From positions 1 to 19,162 of the forward strand of contig CAYJXJ010000082.1 in the NCBI GenBank assembly GCA_964374095.1: a DNA stretch of 19,162 nt, read 5' to 3'. This document shows, in pieces, positions 1 through 6,418 of the stretch (within the stretch, counting starts at the first letter, position 1; each line of letters opens with the position of its first letter). The notes under the pieces are model-generated. The model saw only the letters and a program-made list of their open reading frames with translations, ran no database searches and had not been told where the DNA came from. The DNA is from CAYJXJ01 sp964374095. GTDB taxonomy: Bacteria; Elusimicrobiota; Elusimicrobia; UBA1565; UBA9628. The translations under genes and the position numbers were made by a program.

Positions 1-4
1 CGAT

Positions 5-1702
5 TTGGGCGTTTACGGCGTTAGGCGGGGCCCTGCGGTAGCAATCCAGGCTAGGGGCCGGCAGGCCCCTGGTCCCGGCGCCTTAGAGGAGGGCGCCGGG
101 CGAGTCGCCGAAACCGGCGCGGCCCTGGCCCTGACCGCGGCCAGCCTTTGGCTGCACGCGGCCTTCGCCGAGGGCGCGGGCGCCCCCTGGCGCGACGAGA
201 TCGGCACTCTCTTCGTGGCCAACCAGCCGACCCTCGCGGAACTCTGGCGCAGCATCGGCATGGACTCTTCGGGCCCCCTCACCCATCTGGCGGTCCGCGC
301 CTGGGGCGCCCTGGCGGGGGGCTCGGACGGCGCGCTTAGACTCGGGGGGTTTCTGACCGGAGCCGCGGGCCTGGCGGCCCTCTGGGCCGCGGCCCGAGCC
401 CTGGAGGCGCGAACCCCGCTCCTGGCTCTTCTCTTCGTCGGACTCTCACCGCTGGCGATACGGACCGGGGACTCGATACGGGGCTATGGCCTGGGAAGCC
501 TCCTGATCATGCTCTACGCCGCCGGGCTTTGGAGGTTCATCGCCGGGCCGGATTGGAAGCGATGGATCGCGGCCGCGGCGCTGGCCGTCGCGGCGACGCA
601 GAGCCTCTACCTCAACCTAGCCTTGGTCCTCGCCCTGGCTTCCGCGGCCGGCCTGGCGGCCGTACTCAACGGGCGGATCCGGACCGCCTGGTCGGCGGCA
701 GGGACGGCGGCTCTGGCCGCGGCCTCGCTCCTGCCGCACCTCCCGCAGCTTCGGCGGGCGGCGGATTGGAGCGTGGTGTCCCAGGTGCCCGCATCCCTGT
801 CCGAAACCCTGTTCGCTTTCGTCGACGGTTTCGGCCATCCCCTCTTCCTCGCGGCCTGGGGACTCCTCGCCGCCGTCGGGATGGGCGCGGCGGCCGTTCG
901 AAGGCTCCGCGGGTTGGACGCGGGCCTTCGGCCCGCGTCGCCGCCGCGCCGGCTCCTGGCCGACTATTGCGCCGTGGGACTGCCCGCCTCGCTCGCCGGG
1001 CTCATCGCCGCCCTCCTCCTGTCCCGGTACCCGCCTCACGCCCGCTACTTCGTTCCCTTCCTCGGGGCGGCGTGCCTGCTCATGCAATCGCTCTGGGATA
1101 GCTGGGCCGGCGAGCGGCGCGCGCTCCGAACGGCGACGGCTTGCCTCGCCGGAATCCTGGCGGTCCTGCTCTTCGCGCCGGCGCGGGAGAAGGTCGGATG
1201 GAAAATGACCAACATCGACAGCGTGGCCCGGCGCCTCGAGCCGCTCGTGGTCGCGGACGATTTGATCGTGGTGGCGCCGTGGTACTTCGGGCCGACCTTT
1301 CGGCGGCATTACCGCGGCCGAGCCCCTTGGACCACGCTGCCTCCCCTGGAAGACCTGCGCACCTGCCGGCATGACCTCCTCAAGGAAATCATGCGCACCC
1401 AAGACCCCATCCGTCCGGTCCTGGACCGCGCCCGCGCGAGCCTGCGCCGGGGCGGGAGGGTCTGGCTGGTCGGCCGGATGCTCGCGGCGCCCGGACCGCG
1501 CCCGCCGCCGCCCCTGGAGCCGGCTCCCCACGGGGGAAGCGGTTGGCTGAGCGCGCCTTACGAGGAGCGCTGGGGCCGGCAGCTGGCGCATTTTCTGGCC
1601 TCACGCTCGCGCCGGTCCGGCCTGGTCAACGTGCCCGGAATGAGACCCGTGAGCCGCATGGAAGAGGCGGCGCTCGGCGTGTTCGCGGGCTGGCGGGATT
1701 AG
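5..1702 (+). CDS. GT-C type membrane glycosyltransferase (PMT/GT39-like), possibly partial at 5' end
   Basis: A 565-residue integral membrane protein with many hydrophobic segments. Residues 62-67 (W-R-D-E-I-G) place an acidic D-E pair in the first extracytoplasmic loop after the first membrane segment (about 38-55). It is followed by a G-M-D-S-S-G-P-L-T-H-L motif near 85-95. Both are typical of GT-C glycosyltransferases of the PMT_2/GT39 type, which transfer sugars from polyprenyl-phosphate donors at the outer face of the inner membrane. The C-terminal 160 residues look soluble (a V-V-A-P-W-Y-F-G stretch near 423-430). The frame is open to the left edge and the only start in view is TTG at 5; the first 35 residues are low-complexity, so the true start is undetermined. 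The donor and acceptor cannot be told. Family call is moderately sure, function is inferred. Confidence 0.65.
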   Translation: MGVYGVRRGPAVAIQARGRQAPGPGALEEGAGRVAETGAALALTAASLWLHAAFAEGAGAPWRDEIGTLFVANQPTLAELWRSIGMDSSGPLTHLAVRAWGALAGGSDGALRLGGFLTGAAGLAALWAAARALEARTPLLALLFVGLSPLAIRTGDSIRGYGLGSLLIMLYAAGLWRFIAGPDWKRWIAAAALAVAATQSLYLNLALVLALASAAGLAAVLNGRIRTAWSAAGTAALAAASLLPHLPQLRRAADWSVVSQVPASLSETLFAFVDGFGHPLFLAAWGLLAAVGMGAAAVRRLRGLDAGLRPASPPRRLLADYCAVGLPASLAGLIAALLLSRYPPHARYFVPFLGAACLLMQSLWDSWAGERRALRTATACLAGILAVLLFAPAREKVGWKMTNIDSVARRLEPLVVADDLIVVAPWYFGPTFRRHYRGRAPWTTLPPLEDLRTCRHDLLKEIMRTQDPIRPVLDRARASLRRGGRVWLVGRMLAAPGPRPPPPLEPAPHGGSGWLSAPYEERWGRQLAHFLASRSRRSGLVNVPGMRPVSRMEEAALGVFAGWRD

Positions 1703-1770
1703 CGGCCGCGAGAGGCGGCGGGGCTTGCCGGCGCGACGAATGGCAGGCGGGCGCCGCATCTCACTCCCGC

Positions 1771-1790
1771 AACTGTACGCGCGTACAGTT
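1771..1790. promoter_or_regulatory. perfect 20-bp palindrome, LexA-box-like (CTGT-N8-ACAG)
   Basis: AACTGTACGCGCGTACAGTT is identical to its reverse complement over all 20 bases. It has the CTGT-N8-ACAG form of the proteobacterial LexA (SOS) operator. It lies in the gap after the glycosyltransferase, ending 65 bp before the -35 box of the copy A promoter, so it does not overlap that promoter. A binding site for some dimeric repressor is plausible; assignment to LexA is inference, since the LexA motif differs between phyla. Confidence 0.4.
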
Positions 1791-1843
1791 GAAACGACCG
1801 GCAGCCGGGGTCCCGGTCTCGGTGGTGGCGCCGAGCCTGCTTC

Positions 1844-1931
1844 TCTCCGCAGGCCTTGACGCCCGCCGATTCTTGGGTTATCATCCCGGGCGTGGGTGGT
1901 GACTCCGGTCAACGTGGGCTTGAATTACTTA
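1844..1931 (+). repeat. Dispersed promoter-start repeat, copy A
   Basis: About 88 bp shared with copy B (6326-6414, opposite strand) and in part with copy C (7345-7407, opposite strand). From 1854 to 1931 it differs from copy B at 8 of 78 positions by hand alignment. It contains TTGACG (1856-1861), a 17-base spacer and TATCAT (1879-1884), a near-consensus sigma-70 type promoter. Seven bases after the -10 box a GTG (1892) opens a 15-codon frame, M-G-G-D-S-G-Q-R-G-L-E-L-L-T-E, ending at TAG 1937-1939. A small dyad, TGAC-TCCG-GTCA (1900-1911), lies just inside the transcript. Here the frame stops before the next gene, whereas in copies B and C it runs into the downstream gene. Confidence 0.7.
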
Positions 1932-2047
1932 CCGAGTAGTATGCGGCACAGTAGAATTGATCGGGCCGCCATTCGCCGGTCCGGAGTCAAACGCCTCTCG
2001 GCCCGCGACCGGCTCCGCCCCTCAGATTGACACCCTCCACGGAGTGG

Positions 2048-3252
2048 ATGCGCGCGCGGGTCCATTCGCAGGAGGCGGGAGCCCTCCATTTCCTGCGGCC
2101 CCTGGTGGTCCTGAGGGATGTCGTCAACGCGGTCTTTCTGGAGCTCGTGAAGATGATCTGGGGAGAGCTCGCGGGGCGGCCGGAATCACCATGGGAGCCC
2201 TGGAAGGCGTTCCTGGTTCTCCTGACGCTCGGGATCCTCTTGGACCGCCTGCGCGGGGCTACCGACGCGATTCTCCTGGCGACGTGCGGATTCTGGGTGT
2301 TGGATGTTTGGCTGGCCCGGCGCGCGCGGCCTCCCCCGAGAGCGGGGAGTCCGTGGTTCTCCGCCGAGCCGCGGATGGGGGGCTGGAATGGCGGTCCTCA
2401 AATGGGGAGAAGTCGGACTTCCGGCCTGAACAGGTCCGCGTGGTTTCTCTCGAAAGGATCCCCCTGCGCGCCGGGGCGTTCGCCGCGGTGTTGGGCTCGG
2501 CCTGGCGGGTAGCGCTGGTCCTGGAGGACCAGACCCTTCCCATCGCCGACGAGGCCTCCGCCGGCGCCGCTCTGCAAAGGGGGCGCGAGCTCGCGCCGGG
2601 GCTCGGAGCGCCGATGAAGTTCGCGCATAGCTCGGGGTTGGGCGACTGGGCGCTGGAGCGGGCCCATCCGGAGTCGGCGCCGGGGGCCATCCTCGAACGG
2701 ACGGAGGACGGGGAGACGTCGCTGAGCCTGCGCTGGACGTCCGCGGGCCTCTGCTCCTACGGCCGACAGGTCATCGAGGGCGCCGGCCTGCTTCTCTTCT
2801 CTCTGGGGATTTGCCGGATCATGGCCGCCTTCGGAGCGCTGGCCGACTTATGGCTGAGCCCCTTTTTCGGCGGGACGCCCCGGACCCTCGAAATCGAAAT
2901 CAGTTTGGGGGCCGTCTGGAATTTTTTTAATCCCGCCACGGGGGTCATGGATGCCGCGGAATTCATCCTTTCATTGCTCGCGCTCGCGTTGACCGGCTGG
3001 CGGCTGGGGTTGGGCAAGCGCATCGTCATCCGGCAAGAAAGCACCTCGGTGGAACTGGGGGGAGTGTCCCAAGGGAGCCCTTCCACCCCGGGCCTCATGG
3101 CGCCCATTTACATCAGCGCTCCCAAGCCCCTGATCCTACTGACCGACGGCACGGAGGCCTTCGAACTGGAGGATCTTCATACCGATGATGCCTACGCCGA
3201 ACTGATGCGCAAGCTTGAGGCCCGGATTTCCGGGTCGAGCCCGTCGAGTTAG
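2048..3252 (+). CDS. Membrane protein of unknown function, apparent frameshift near 2333-2337
   Basis: Two reading frames each hold half of what looks like one protein. The first (ATG 2048 after GGAG at 2040-2043, or TTG 2027) gives about 95 good residues with two hydrophobic segments (A-F-L-V-L-L-T-L-G-I-L-L and A-I-L-L-A-T-C-G-F-W-V-L), then turns into proline/arginine-rich junk. The second frame becomes protein-like at the same place (S-G-E-S-V-V-L-R-R, from about 2340) and runs to the stop at 3250-3252, with a soluble stretch of some 130 residues and two more membrane segments (about 2775-2860 and 2955-3010). One base missing in the C5 run at 2333-2337 would join them into roughly 400 residues. 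No family is recognised. It follows promoter repeat copy A and converges with the next gene, leaving 5 bp between stops. Confidence 0.55.
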
Positions 3253-3257
3253 CCCCC

Positions 3258-3875
3258 CTACGACGGCCGGACGAAGGCCTCCAGCTCCGCCTTCATGTCC
3301 GCGCTGTCGTAGCTCCCGCCGTGGCGGGCCTCGACCCGTTCCTCCATTTCCCGCGCGTTGGCCGCTTTCACGAGCCGGCCCTTGTCGAACAGCAGGAGCA
3401 TGGGGTCCTTATCGACGCCGTATTCCGCCCCCAACGCGGGACTGGCGATCGCGTTTAGAGTCACGACCGCGATGCGTCCCTTCCACTCCCCGCGCAGTTC
3501 GCGGAGCTCATCCTCCGCGCAACCGCAGAACGGCGCGACGTTGAACATCACGAGCACCGGCGTGGGCGCCTGCAAAACCCTGGGGCCGAAGTCGGCCGCG
3601 CCGATCTCCAGGGAGCGTCCCCATCCCCAAATGAGGAAAACTCCCAGCCCCGCGGCCGCGGCCATGCGCAGCCACCCGTAGATCCGGGTTCTCAGCGCGG
3701 GTTTGAAAGCCGCTACGAAAACCTCACTTTCGGGGATGCCGCGCGCGCGCCACTTCGCGAAGATGAGGCCGCACGAGTGGCACTCCGTCTCCGGCTGGGC
3801 CCGAAGCGTCCGGCAATGCGGGCAGGGCAAGTAGAACGTCAAAACCTGGGAATCCCGCACCACCCCTTCCGCCAT
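3258..3875 (-). CDS. Zinc-ribbon, single-pass membrane protein with thioredoxin-like domain
   Basis: A 205-residue protein in three parts. An N-terminal zinc ribbon has C18-x2-C21 and C32-x2-C35 followed by G-L-I-F-A-K-W. One membrane segment spans about 71-86. A thioredoxin-like fold covers about 100-200, with P-V-L-V-M-F-N-V-A-P-F-C-G-C at 106-119, a beta strand I-A-V-V-T-L-N and D-P-M-L-L-L-F-D-K-G-R resembling the cis-Pro region. The usual C-x-x-C is reduced to C117-x-C119, so classic dithiol exchange is uncertain. Start chosen at ATG 3875 because GAGGAG lies 6 nt upstream. An in-frame ATG at 3944 lies 6 nt after a good promoter and could be used as a leaderless start, adding 23 residues. 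Function is unknown beyond possible redox or metal sensing. Confidence 0.6.
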   Translation of the reverse strand: MAEGVVRDSQVLTFYLPCPHCRTLRAQPETECHSCGLIFAKWRARGIPESEVFVAAFKPALRTRIYGWLRMAAAAGLGVFLIWGWGRSLEIGAADFGPRVLQAPTPVLVMFNVAPFCGCAEDELRELRGEWKGRIAVVTLNAIASPALGAEYGVDKDPMLLLFDKGRLVKAANAREMEERVEARHGGSYDSADMKAELEAFVRPS

Positions 3876-3950
3876 CCCCGGCTCCTCAACGTACGGGGAG
3901 GAGACTATCCTCCATTGTTTCTGGAACGATGTCGCGTTCATCATGCCGGT

Positions 3951-3979
3951 AGTATGGCGTGGAAACAGGCCTCCGTAAA
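3951..3979 (-). promoter_or_regulatory. Promoter of the zinc-ribbon/thioredoxin-like gene
   Basis: On the minus strand, TTTACG (3974-3979), a 17-base spacer and CATACT (3951-3956). The next ATG (3944) begins 6 nt after the -10 box, so the transcript would start at or next to it. The Shine-Dalgarno-led ATG at 3875 is 69 nt further on, in the same frame. Confidence 0.45.
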
Positions 3980-4090
3980 TTCACGGCAGTGTAACTTGAA
4001 GCAACGCCGCCGTTACTCGCTGGAGACCGACCGATCGCGGTTCGAGGGGCATCTTACGAGCTCGTCACCGGCTCGCGGACGGAATCGTCA

Positions 4091-4432
4091 TCAGAGTCCA
4101 GCCGAACCGACCGGCCTTCTTTCTAAGAGGAAGTTCCAGAAGGCCGGCGTGGCCCGGCCCATGTGGACGGTCTTCAGTCGGCAGAAATGGATCGTCCTCT
4201 TGAAATCGGCGCACGGCAAGCGATGGACTCCCAGCCGCGGGCCGACGCAGATGATCCGTTCTTCGAAGCCCGGGACCGACTCGATCTGAGGGCCTTTGTA
4301 CAGCTCGTTGGTGAACGCCAGATCGATGTCATGCCTGGCGAGAAACGCAATCATCTCGTAGGCGTGGCGGTATTCGATGTGGAACTTCACCAGCTCGTGC
4401 CGTGGATGACGTGCGCGCCGCCCCGTTTGCAA
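4091..4432 (-). pseudogene. Fragment of a LysR-type regulator effector domain
   Basis: The minus-strand frame reads ...H-P-R-H-E-L-V-K-F-H-I-E-Y-R-H-A-Y-E-M-I-A-F-L, then H-D-I-D-L-A-F-T-N-E and E-R-I-I-C-V-G-P. This follows the start of the LysR substrate-binding domain: 'P.v.l.i', then a helix, then 'g.iDlaf', then 'e.l..v.p'. The N-terminal winged-helix domain is absent, only about 110 of roughly 300 residues remain, the start would be a TTG with no ribosome site, and the C-terminal third no longer resembles the family. Best read as a decayed remnant in an accessory island. A chance resemblance cannot be fully excluded because the match is judged by eye. Confidence 0.4.
4111..4147. repeat. 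Inverted repeat, 10-bp perfect arms with 17-nt loop
   Basis: CCGGCCTTCT (4111-4120) and AGAAGGCCGG (4138-4147) are perfect reverse complements. The loop contains a second small dyad, GGAA-G-TTCC. It sits inside the 3' part of the LysR-type fragment. No T-run follows on either strand, so an intrinsic terminator is not supported. Confidence 0.5.
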
Positions 4433-4436
4433 TACC

Positions 4437-4465
4437 TGGACAATTAGAACTGTATCTGTTATACT
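4437..4465 (+). promoter_or_regulatory. Promoter of the higBA-type toxin-antitoxin locus
   Basis: TGGACA (4437-4442), a 17-base spacer and TATACT (4460-4465) form a strong sigma-70 type promoter. The GTG start of the toxin remnant (4472) follows after 6 nt, predicting a leaderless transcript. ACTGTA occurs twice (4449-4454 and 4463-4468) and GTAT-N5-ATAC overlaps the -10 region. These are candidate operator elements for autoregulation by the antitoxin, which is usual in this family but unproven here. Confidence 0.6.
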
Positions 4466-4471
4466 GTAATA

Positions 4472-4680
4472 GTGATTCGCACCTTCGGAGACAAGGCCAC
4501 AGAGGATATCTTTGATGGAGTCAACAGTCGCGAGGCCAGAAGTATTCCGAACACCGCCTGGAGAAGTTATTTGGGAAATGGGCGAAGTTCTACAGCATTA
4601 GGATAAATGACCAGTACCGCATTGTCTTTAAGTGGGACATGGGTCAGGCCGATGAAGTGAGGATAGTGGACTATCACTAA
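4472..4680 (+). pseudogene. higB: higB-type (RelE superfamily) toxin with internal deletion and frameshift
   Basis: The start, GTG then I-R-T-F-G-D-K-A-T-E-D-I-F, matches the N-terminus of HigB/'Killer' mRNA interferases. After about 26 residues the frame goes off course. The end is recovered in another frame: H-R-L-E-K-L, then F-Y-S-I-R-I-N-D-Q-Y-R-I-V-F-K-W and V-R-I-V-D-Y-H-stop (TAA 4678-4680), which is the strongly conserved HigB C-terminus. The family is normally about 92 residues, so roughly 70 bp are missing from the middle, consistent with the frame change. The original frame ends early, at TAA near 4613. Either a real inactivating deletion or an assembly collapse, as the contig end lies only 36 bp downstream. 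The antitoxin gene follows 10 bp after the stop once the duplicated gap flank is removed. Confidence 0.75.
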
Positions 4681-4716
4681 GGAGAGAACGATGAGACTTC
4701 CCAAGAACCGTCCCCC
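4662..4716 (+). repeat. Left copy of a 55-bp duplicated contig end
   Basis: Identical, base for base, to 4817-4871 on the far side of the N run. It covers the end of the toxin remnant and the first 26 bases of the antitoxin gene (ATG at 4691 in this copy). Exactly 55 bp fits a de Bruijn k-mer overlap between adjoining contigs rather than a biological duplication. Confidence 0.85.
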
Positions 4717-4816
4717 NNNNNNNNNNNNNNNNNNNNNNNNNNNNNNNNNNNNNNNNNNNNNNNNNNNNNNNNNNNNNNNNNNNNNNNNNNNNNNNNNNNN
4801 NNNNNNNNNNNNNNNN
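4717..4816. other. Assembly gap (100 N)
   Basis: Exactly 100 N, the conventional placeholder for a gap of unknown size. The flanks share a 55-bp identical overlap (4662-4716 and 4817-4871), so the two contigs most likely abut directly and nothing is missing. Deleting 4717-4871 restores a normal toxin-antitoxin junction. Confidence 0.95.
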
Positions 4817-4845
4817 GATAGTGGACTATCACTAAGGAGAGAACG

Positions 4846-5142
4846 ATGAGACTTCCCAAGAACCGTCCCCCGGAGCATCCAGGCGAGATTCTGAGTTCGG
4901 AGTTCATAAAGCCGCTGGGCTTGACCCAGGAGAAGTTGGCCTCGGCACTCGGCATCTCCTTTCGGCGGGTCAACGAGATCATCAACGGCAAGCGTGGCGT
5001 GAGCGCAGAGACCGCCCTGCTGTTGGCCAGCTACTTCAAGACCACGGCAACCCTCTGGATGAACCTTCAGGCCGGCTATGACCTCTATGCCGCCCGCAAA
5101 CGGCTTGAGCGCAACGGGCATAAGCTCGCCGTGACTGCCTAA
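4846..5142 (+). CDS. higA: HigA-type antitoxin, XRE helix-turn-helix
   Basis: A 98-residue protein. It opens with the HigA signature P-P-E-H-P-G-E-I-L (8-16), continues with K-P-L-G-L-T-Q-E-K-L-A (22-32) and a helix-turn-helix including V-N-E-I-I-N-G-K-R-G-V (42-52), and ends with the family's L-W-M-N-L-Q-A-G-Y-D-L. It neutralises the HigB RNase and represses its own promoter. AAGGAG ends 7 nt before the ATG. The order toxin-then-antitoxin with a short spacer is normal for higBA. Because the toxin here is broken, this antitoxin appears orphaned; it may persist as a repressor or as an anti-addiction gene. Complete and confidently assigned. Confidence 0.92.
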   Translation: MRLPKNRPPEHPGEILSSEFIKPLGLTQEKLASALGISFRRVNEIINGKRGVSAETALLLASYFKTTATLWMNLQAGYDLYAARKRLERNGHKLAVTA

Positions 5143-5193
5143 AAGGCGACGAATCAGCGCGTCCATTTTAGAGGGGGCGAGGGAAACGGGGCT

Positions 5194-5325
5194 ATGGGAA
5201 TCGGATTGAGGCCCACCGCGAAAGCTGTGGATCAGCCGCCGAACCCTACTGTGCGCGCGCCCTCGCTCTACTCGACCAAAGTCGGGTCCAGGTTCTTCGA
5301 GCTCCTGCGCGAGCTCTCTCCCTGA
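5194..5325 (+). CDS. Small hypothetical ORF (43 aa), doubtful
   Basis: ATG 5194 to TGA 5323-5325 fills most of the gap between higA and the PAP2 gene, which points the other way. The C-terminal half (L-Y-S-T-K-V-G-S-R-F-F-E-L-L-R-E-L) looks protein-like. GAGGG lies about 10 nt upstream, a weak ribosome site. No family is recognised, and in GC-rich DNA an open frame of this size is common by chance. Its end contains GAGCTC-CTGCGC-GAGCTC (5300-5317), an inverted repeat without a T-run. Confidence 0.2.
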   Translation: MGIGLRPTAKAVDQPPNPTVRAPSLYSTKVGSRFFELLRELSP

Positions 5326-5327
5326 TC

Positions 5328-6365
5328 CTAAAAGGGGATCCGGACAGCGAGGCCCAGCCCCCCCATCGGCGAGAGGGGCAGGACCCGGACGCGCCGGAGT
5401 CCCACCTGTCCCACCTTGCTCCTTCCCTTATCCACCGCCAGCCACCCGAAGCCGTAACCGAGGGCGAAGCCCAGGGGGTAGTCGCTCGCCCAATGCACCC
5501 CGTTGTTCATCATCTGGAAGCTCAGCAGGCCGATCAGGGTGTACCCGAGCGGCCGGATCCAACGGTATTCGGGATAGTTGTGGGAGATCACGGTCAGCGT
5601 CGCCATAGAGGCGGAGATATGCCCCGCGGGGAAGGCGTCGTACCGGGGCACATTCCTGCTGTAGTCCACCTGGTTTGGGAAGAAACGCCACCTCCCTCCC
5701 GGGACCGTGGCCACAAAGGGACTTTCCCGCCCGGTGATGTGCTTCAGAAGCTGGACCACCGCGCCGCTGGCGAATACGCTCTCCACGATCTGGCTGGATG
5801 TCTGCAGGGCGCGGTTGTCTGACTTCGCGGCGCCGTAGGAGAGAAATCCCGCCGCCAGGGTGAAGTGGGTATAGCCATCCCCGATGAAGTACAAGGCGCT
5901 CCCGAAGTCGTGCGGGAACTGGAACTTGAGGTCCCCGAGGGGCGTCTTGAGGGAACCATACGTCCTTTGGCCGCTGGAGTGGGAGAGTCCCAGCTGGTCC
6001 CCCAGATCGTAAGCCTTGTCCACCAGCCGCTGGTCGGCTGCCAGCAGGATCCCCGTGGTCAGCCCCACCCAGGCCCAGGCAGGGAGCGCCTCCTTCCGGA
6101 ATATCCCCTTGGTGTAATCTTTCAGGTCGCCCGGCAACCGCTTGATGAAGGTGACAGGACCGGGCTTGGGGTACAGGTAACCTTGGATGACCTGCCCCTG
6201 GACAGGGGACGTTGACGGTCTGGGTTCCTCCGCTCCCGCGCCCGCAAGGGCGGCCAGCCATAGGGATGCGACGGTCCGTATCCTTCCGGGGCGTCGCACG
6301 CCGCGCACTTCGGCCCGAGCCACACTAAGTAATTCAAGCCCACTTTGACCGGAGACAGCGCCCAC
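5328..6365 (-). CDS. Secreted or membrane PAP2-family (phosphatidic acid phosphatase type 2) protein with altered motifs
   Basis: From GTG 6365 this is 345 residues, with a signal-like segment (S-L-W-L-A-A-L-A-G-A-G-A) at about 33-45. The PAP2 fold is recognisable from L-L-K-H-I-T-G-R-E-S-P (motif 1, K208), F-P-A-G-H-I-S-A-S (motif 2, near 245-253) and N-N-G-V-H-W-A-S-D-Y-P-L-G (motif 3, H291 and D295). The usual K-x6-R-P has Ser in place of Arg, and the Arg expected six residues before the motif 3 His is Met; the His and Asp of the catalytic relay remain. The start follows from the copy B promoter: GTG 6365 lies 7 nt after the -10 box. GTG codons at 6323, 6308 or 6299 are alternatives that would put the signal peptide closer to the N-terminus. 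The last residues (L-A-V-R-I-P-F) resemble a terminal beta strand. Likely acts on lipid or isoprenoid phosphates outside the cytoplasm, if active. Confidence 0.7.
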   Translation of the reverse strand: MGAVSGQSGLELLSVARAEVRGVRRPGRIRTVASLWLAALAGAGAEEPRPSTSPVQGQVIQGYLYPKPGPVTFIKRLPGDLKDYTKGIFRKEALPAWAWVGLTTGILLAADQRLVDKAYDLGDQLGLSHSSGQRTYGSLKTPLGDLKFQFPHDFGSALYFIGDGYTHFTLAAGFLSYGAAKSDNRALQTSSQIVESVFASGAVVQLLKHITGRESPFVATVPGGRWRFFPNQVDYSRNVPRYDAFPAGHISASMATLTVISHNYPEYRWIRPLGYTLIGLLSFQMMNNGVHWASDYPLGFALGYGFGWLAVDKGRSKVGQVGLRRVRVLPLSPMGGLGLAVRIPF

Positions 6366-6414
6366 GCCCGGAATGATAACCCAAGATTCGGCGCACGTCA
6401 AGGGGTCGCGGAGA
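6326..6414 (-). repeat. Dispersed promoter-start repeat, copy B
   Basis: Reverse-strand partner of copy A, about 90% identical over 78 bp, with weaker similarity about 11 bp further upstream (TCTCCGC). On the minus strand it carries TTGACG (6396-6401), a 17-base spacer and TATCAT (6373-6378), then 7 nt and GTG (6365). That GTG opens M-G-A-V-S-G-Q-S-G-L-E-L-L, in frame with the PAP2 protein. In this copy the dyad seen in copies A and C has one mismatch (TGTC-TCCG-GTCA). Copies A and B face each other across 4.5 kb. Confidence 0.7.
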
Positions 6415-6418
6415 AAGA

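Noticed and set aside
1892..1939. The copy A 15-codon frame as a conserved regulatory leader peptide
   Set aside because: Its first codons match copy B (G-L-E-L-L), but copy C has a frame-changing indel, so conservation is better explained at the nucleotide level. It is described with the repeat rather than as a gene.
1957..2330. The 5' part of the frame beginning at TTG 1957, read as a long N-terminus of the membrane protein
   Set aside because: The translation is Gly/Pro/Ala-rich low-complexity sequence with no hydrophobic segments, while the alternative frame in the same stretch gives two clean membrane segments.
3777..4447. Plus-strand frames at 3777-4289 and 4163-4447
   Set aside because: The first overlaps the zinc-ribbon gene antisense. 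The second is opposite the LysR-like fragment, and neither has recognisable motifs or a good start.
4567..5166. Minus-strand frames reading through the N run
   Set aside because: They include translated N positions and lie opposite the recognisable HigB and HigA sequences; they are products of the scaffold gap.
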